From Cacajao melanocephalus (taxonomy: Eukaryota; Chordata; Mammalia; Primates; Pitheciidae): a stretch of 64,000 bases of DNA. The stretch is taken from NCBI GenBank assembly GCA_963573385.1, contig CAUYLG010065543.1:39123-103122 (forward strand), given 5' to 3'. The position numbers were made by a program, and so were the translations under genes. Under the pieces are notes generated by a model, which was not told the origin of the DNA, did not search any database, and saw only the letters and a list, made by a program, of their open reading frames with translations. Shown piece after piece: positions 57,974-64,000 of the stretch. Within the stretch, counting starts at the first letter, position 1. Every line of letters starts with the position of its first letter.

Positions 57974-60330
57974 TAGTTCACCTTTTGTCATATCAAAAAT
58001 TTCTTAGATTTTTAGTGACTGGTTATATCATAAGCACAGAATCCACCTGAGAACAAAAGACAGAACCCAGATATGGCTATGCTACTGCCGATCAGCAGGA
58101 GTTCAATTATTCTGGGCTTTTAAGAGCTACGTATTCCTCAGTTGTTTATGATAAGGTCTTAATATCTTGGCTTCTTGATCTTTTTTGTCCTCATTCTGAG
58201 AAAACATAACTCGAAATCTAATTTTGTAAATCAAGCCATATCAGGAGAGCAGGAAGGGGGCTTGAAGAAAATCCTTGTGACTAAATAAAACAGGGACATT
58301 CCCATAACATGTTCAAAAGAACCTGAAGTCACCAAAACACAGATAAGTTTATAAGGACTTCTCAAGGGATTATTTTTAGAACATGGATACAGAAAAACAT
58401 GAGCACGGGAGGGTGGGACAAGGGGAATTGTAATATTTTCCACAAAATGGCCCCATAGAAAGGCATTTTTCACTATCTTTTTGGAACTCTAAATGAAAAC
58501 TAGGTCCAAGCCCATGGCCTACGAAAAGATTCTGAGATAATAAATATCAAAGAAGCCTGAACTAGTCTACCTAAAAAGGAAAGTTTAGGAAGAATCCTGA
58601 GAACTGATACTCATCACAGTTGGCCATCTCCCAAGAAAAACACGATTTTATGCCCTGAGAGCTGAGTGGGAGGAATTCATGGACAACGAAATTCCTTAGC
58701 ATCAAGCTGGAGTCAAAAAGTTTCCTCTGCTTTTATTGAACAGAAAAGAGTTTACTTAAACTGATTTGATGATCTCCTTGGATCATAACTTTGTTTCAGA
58801 AAGAAATAAAAAGCCGTTTTCTTCACATGAGACCACATGTAATTTACTCTCAGCACTTGCTTCATTCCATACTTCTGACAGGTAAATCCCATCGTAGCAA
58901 ATATTTACTTCCTAAACTGCATACTAAACATTTCAATCATATTTGATATTGCCCCAAAAGTCTTTACACTGGAAATTCTGCATCTATATAGACTTAAGAC
59001 TGGCCCTGTGTGACTACCAGAACAGAAAGTTTGGTTTTAGAAACCTCTAGATATAAAGTTTTCTTGAGAATAGAAAATACCTGAAGCTCTGTAGTCTCTA
59101 CATCACAGGCTTAAAGGTGTTTATCTTCCAAACTTCGAAAGAAATGTATGGCCAGGGTCCAAAAAACTGCTTAGTAAACATAATATGCATCAATGTGCCA
59201 ACCCCACATGATAAGTAAGGGAAGAATAGACCCTTGGAGGATAGGGTAGGGCTTGTTGGTGGTGGCAGTCCTTTAATTATATTTGTAGATACTAATAAGT
59301 AATAAGTTGATAGTTTCATTTGTTCTTATACACTGTACCTTATTTTCAAGTACAATACATTAAACTGATGATAACCCAAAGATTGTTTGAAAGAGCTTTA
59401 AAATTAGGGGGTTTTATTGGATTAGAAACTGCTAGGTCCTTAAGTATTTTGAAAATTCTGAACTAGATATGTTGATGCATAATTAGGAATGGTCAGTTTG
59501 ATTCCTTAAAAAAGTACATTCTGTCAAGTTTTGCTTATCTCTCTCCACATACCCTAACTTTCTATAAACCAATTCAATGATATGGTGACATCAAAAAATG
59601 GTAGCTGCTATTGAACATGGCCCAGTTACAAATTTACATTATTTTAGACTAAACATTAGTTGTAGATTACTTTTAGAAATTGTCTATTGTAGAAAAAAAT
59701 ATTATAAAAAGTAAAATGCAAGAAAATTACCTCTTATATCTCACACTTGTTTGAGGGTATACAACGTTGAGTCCTTTGAAATTAAAAAGTATAGCAGTCC
59801 TATACTTTTCCTATAAAATATTCTCAATGTGCAAGGCAATCCAACTAAAGAAAATATCATGTAGATTGTTCATTATGTTCAATGTTAATTGGAGGGTCAT
59901 AGTTCAGTAGCTATGAAACTGAACATACTAAAGACTCTGCCTTAATTAACATAAAGCAATAGTATAATTTGTTTGGGGCTATAATTCTTCAAATGACTAA
60001 GCTGGCTCCCTCTCAGTTTACTGTGTTCACATATTTTGCACATTTATACACTAAAATCTTCAAGCAATAAAAGTTTGGACTTTTGGTCTCTAAAACTGAC
60101 TGACAAAATCTAAACTGACTAATCAGAGAACCTAAAAACTTAAACATTATGTTTTTTCAATGATATGTTCCCCATTAGAGCTTGTTTTTAACTGGAATGC
60201 TATGCATGTTGAGTGGGTACAACATTTGCAAGCATTTATCAAGTTTGGGTGAGCATTGCTAATACTGCTGACGGTTCTGCTCTTGGAAAAGGGCCGTGCT
60301 TTCTGTTGCATGCAGACACTGACCCTGTAC

Positions 60331-60374
60331 TTTCTTTCCTTTCCTTTGTTTCCTGTGCCATGCTTGCTGTGTAG
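60331..60374 (+). promoter_or_regulatory. Putative splicing enhancer upstream of the microexon
   Basis: Pyrimidine tract tttctttcctttcctttgtt, continuing to 60354, then UGC triplets just before the AG. SRRM4 is known to bind UGC motifs placed between the pyrimidine tract and the microexon acceptor, and PTBP1 binds such pyrimidine tracts. Confidence 0.5.
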
Positions 60375-60392
60375 CAAATGGAATCTCTTGCA
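60375..60392 (+). CDS. FRY: Candidate 18-nt microexon of FRY (adds QMESLA)
   Basis: CAAATGGAATCTCTTGCA sits between acceptor ttgctgtgtag and a perfect consensus donor gtaagt (60393). Flanking exons are phase 0 (…DSEEK and QLELCQ…), so inclusion adds six residues in frame. Upstream lie a long pyrimidine tract (60331-60354) and then three TGC triplets (60356, 60361, 60365) within 20 nt of the acceptor. This is the established layout of neuronal microexons controlled by SRRM4 (nSR100). Predicted from sequence, not from transcripts. Confidence 0.65.
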
Positions 60393-62117
60393 GTAAGTTA
60401 ACTTTCTTTCATACTCTTTGTCCATTTAGGCATGGACCCATAACAAACCTCATTTTTACCGTTACTGTTATATCTCTTAGCATGTTTTCCCTTTCTCACT
60501 TTATTTTATTTGGTAGATTAAGACCTGGCAGTTTATTAGTAGTGTTCTGGGCTGCTTTTGCCCCAAAGTAGAAACTTACATTGCTACGAATTCACATGCT
60601 ATCAGTGAAATATTTTGTGTAATAACTATCATGATTTGGCACTTAGGAAAGTCAGAGTTTTCATAGCCAGGTTTCACCCTAAATTGTGAAGGTAATGTTG
60701 TTTTTAAACAATACTTTTCTATTTATTTGCAAATCTCTAGCAGTTATCTTTTATACCAGATTTTTAAAGTTTAAAGACCATAAAATACAGTGTTTTACTA
60801 AAACAACCAAACATCCAGTTTGAGTTAATTAGTCAGTGTAGCTGATTCTTTAATCTTAGGCTGGTTACCAGTGTTGAGAGATCAAATAAATTTAGGCAGA
60901 ATTGGTTTTCCCCGAAAGAGCAAGGAAGGGCTGGGAAGAGAAAGGAAACCATTCAGCATAGTCTTAGCATAAATTTTAGTAACTTTAGGATCAAAAGTCT
61001 GTTAATAATATCAATAGAATATTCTTCCTAAAACCTAAATTCCTGTGATTTCTCTCCTTAAACTGACTTGGGAGAACAGGTGTAAGTCACCTCAGAAGCT
61101 CTCAATTCTGAGCTGCATTCTTTGTAGTCTTTGGTAAAAGAAAGGCCCTCTTTATCCTGCCCCATTTGAAAACTGAACAGTGAAGCATTTAGTTTAAACC
61201 ACATACTTAACTCACTTTCACTGGTGACTGCTGGCCATGAAATTCTACTGAGCAAAGGCTGCTGCTTTTCCTTTCACAGAATTCCACCCACTACCTGGGA
61301 GCAAACTCATTCTTAGAATAAAATAGGCAAAGTTTAGAGGGTACAGCTCAAAGACTAGTCTGATCACTGGCATTGGAATTATTATTTTTCCCTCATAGTA
61401 TATATAAGCGGTATAATGAACACATTACAGGGTACAGGGGTTCAAATGTACCCCTGAAACATTTTAAATTCCAAAGGTATCTGTGTGGCTCAAGGGCCAT
61501 TTCGTATGATTACTTTTTGATGGCCTTTCCACAGAAATTTTTGAATGTGTTCATAATTTCTCCTTTTTTCTAAGCATTTTTGGTCCCTTTTTATCTTTCT
61601 TTAATTCAACAAGTACTTACTGAGCACAGAGTAGACACATCATCAGTAAGCCTGACACAGGACTCCGGAGGATCATGTGACTACAGACTACAGGCCGAGG
61701 CATCTACAGAATTTATAAGTTCAACACCTAGAACTGCTTGATGTTCTGCCTTTCAAATACACTCTAAATAAAAGGAAAATTAAAAATAATTATAGATTAT
61801 AAAAGTGAACACATCCACTCAGGTATAATCGGTAGGTGTTTAATTGGTAAATTTAATAGAAATTTGGCTGTTCACTCAGTCCCTTTATAGGTGTTACTCT
61901 CTAATTAGTCATCCATTAGACAGACTAAAATCAAAATTATACTGTGGATTTTTTACTGATATTTAATGACTGTATTTTGTTTTTCTGTTTTATTTGAAAT
62001 AACAGCTGGTTATGTTTGTTTCCTTAAAAAAAAAAAAGTTGTCTCCATTGAGATTTCACTAGTTATGTATGAATGATCCTTAATAACTATTTCTTCCCTC
62101 GCAATTTCTCTCTTTAG

Positions 62118-62306
<189 letters not shown>

Positions 62307-63039
62307 TAACTGCCCAAGTGATTTATTCCCAGATAATATTGCTCAAGCACAAGTCTGAAATAAATGCATCTAGTATGTATTTCTATTCTCATTTTTAAAA
62401 GCAGGGTCAGGAGTAGGTGTGGAAAGTGAGGTGCCTCAAAATTTAAGAGCACATGTAGGAGAGAACCTTCCTGCAGGTTATGTCCTAGGTACCTTGCTTG
62501 CCTCTCCCTGATCCTGGTCCTGGGGCTGGGCATCCTTGTTTAAAACTTTTCCATGTGTGTGGGTTTTCTTCTTTACATGAGCTTTTCATACTTGCCCTTA
62601 CCTTGAGGTGACAGGGAAACGTCTGTTATGTTTCATTCTCTTCAGTTTCCCTGCCCTGCTTAGCACCAGCATGTTTTAATATTTTTAATATTTAAAATAA
62701 AATAATTTAAACATATTACTGCTGAGTGAGCCAAAATTTTCCTATAATTGAAGAAATACTACTATACTGTAGTGAGTGGAATAATGGTGGTGTGTCCTGG
62801 AAACTATAGAAGCACAGAGGACCAATGCCTCATTTGCTTAGAGGCAAGAAAGGTTGAAACTGAAGAGATTGCTGGAGAAAACCACACCTGAGTGGACTCT
62901 CAGAGAGTGAGTTGGAGTGAGAGAAGAACATTCCACTAAGTACAAACAGCATGGCCATGAGCCTAATGGGAAGAAAGAGAAAGGAACTACAAGCAACTTA
63001 GTATTGCTAGAATAGAAGTTGTGCCAAAAGGAGCTATGA

Positions 63040-63680
63040 GATAAGGCAGAAGAGAGAGGGGTAAAGGCAAGATCATAAGACATGCTGCGCCTAAGAGTAT
63101 TTCAGGTGGATCTCTCTGGCAGCTATGCGGAGGGTGGATCTGATGACAGCTAGACCAGAGTCATGGAGACCAGTGATGAGGTGGCTGAAATAGTTCAAAC
63201 AGAAGGAGAGAATTTGACCTGGGACAGAAGTTCTAGGTATGGAGAGGAGGAAGGAAATGTGAGACACAGGTCAAAAGATAATGGAAACTGATGGGGGGAT
63301 GAAGGAGAGAGAAGAGTTAAGGAGAGGATGACACTCAGGTTCCATCTTATATAAACCAGGTGACCAGTGGTGCCAAAGCTAAGACAGGGATATAAAAAAG
63401 AAGGACTGAGGCAATGCTGTGTCCAGGCAGTCGAGCCTTCTGCCGGCTAGTCAATGGCTGAGGCTTCATACTGGACCAGGACCTGGCTTAAACGGTGACT
63501 GACCTCTTGCAGGTGGTTAGATGTGAGGTCAGGGGAGAGATCTGGACAAAAGGCACAGATTTGGTCATGAACAACTAGAAGTCAATTAACCCATCCCAGT
63601 GATAGCAGAAAAGTGAGGATGAAGCCTGGGAAACCTCATCATCTAAGGGCAGAGGAGGAAGAGCCATAAGAGATGAATTA
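63040..63680. repeat. Old dispersed repeat, family not named
   Basis: 'ctagaccagagtcatggaga', 'gttaaggagaggatgacact' and gttagatgtgaggtcaggg fit the same very old family suggested at 20040 and 51885, here the best preserved of the three. Noncoding. Confidence 0.4.
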
Positions 63681-63867
63681 CAACCATTTTACCATTTTTT
63701 TATTACTCAGTTTGAAAAAAGGGAAAAAGGTATACAACTTTATACTTTCAAATGCTTATTTCAAGAGAGTAGCACTTCACAACCAGTTTTCCTCTATATA
63801 AGTTGTCAGATAATAGGAATCAACTCTTCTCTCTTTTATTTGCCACATGGTCAAGATAAACTTTAAT

Positions 63868-64000
63868 CTTTTTTTTTTTTTTTTTTTTTTTTTGTTATGT
63901 GGTTTAGCTCTTGTTTCCCAGGCTGGGGTGCAGTAGTGCAGTCACACCTCACTGCAACCACCCCCCCCCGGGTTGAAGAGATAGGAAGAGCGGGGGGTGG
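63868..64000 (-). repeat. Alu, - strand, incomplete and degraded at the window end
   Basis: A T-run of about 24, then a diverged start of an antisense Alu ('cccaggctggggtgcagtag', 'tcacacctcactgcaacca'). From about 63961 the expected cctcccgggttcaagcgatt is replaced by a run of nine to ten C and odd G-rich text, possibly poor sequence. Confidence 0.75.

Overview
This is primate, almost certainly human or great-ape, genomic DNA. About two dozen Alu elements (dimers and monomers, both strands) are present, with L1 3' ends, MER2 and MIR copies, CA/TG and TA microsatellites, and one gene broken into short GT-AG exons by large introns. No bacterial-type gene, CRISPR array or complete mobile-element gene was seen.

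The gene is the 3' part of FRY (Furry homolog, chromosome 13q13 in human), read on the + strand. Twenty coding exons lie between 3106 and 62228. All splice phases agree from exon to exon, and together they encode about 1,125 residues. Anchoring the Ser-Thr-Pro motif at 35459-35467 on the published PLK1-docking residue Thr2516 places the window at roughly residues 1744-2868 of about 3013. Neither the start codon nor the stop codon is inside the window. The paralogue FRYL is a poorer match, above all in the acidic linker and the C-terminal region.

Layout. 3106-21109: nine exons encode the end of the HEAT/armadillo-like body and the cell-morphogenesis C-terminal domain. One of them, the 608-nt exon at 12037-12644, also carries a basic serine-rich linker. 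23131-39370: exons for a long acidic, Ser/Glu-rich, probably disordered linker with kinase and docking motifs. 40924-62228: exons for the conserved C-terminal helical region, followed by unfinished intron to the window end. FRY is a scaffold for NDR (STK38) kinases with MOB proteins. It associates with microtubules and links Aurora A and PLK1 during mitosis.

The most interesting points lie outside the constitutive exons. Two candidate in-frame microexons are present: 18 nt at 60375-60392, with the polypyrimidine plus UGC architecture of SRRM4-dependent neuronal microexons, and 9 nt at 31818-31826. An antisense Alu monomer landed in a splice donor and duplicated it (14167-14177 and 14313-14323). 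The 608-nt exon carries a joint NDR/LATS (HxRxxS) and 14-3-3 mode-1 (RSxSxP) motif. Intron 41114-48000 contains two small duplicated islands, a back-to-back inverted Alu pair and a perfect 30-bp palindrome. The last ~40 bases look like poor-quality sequence.
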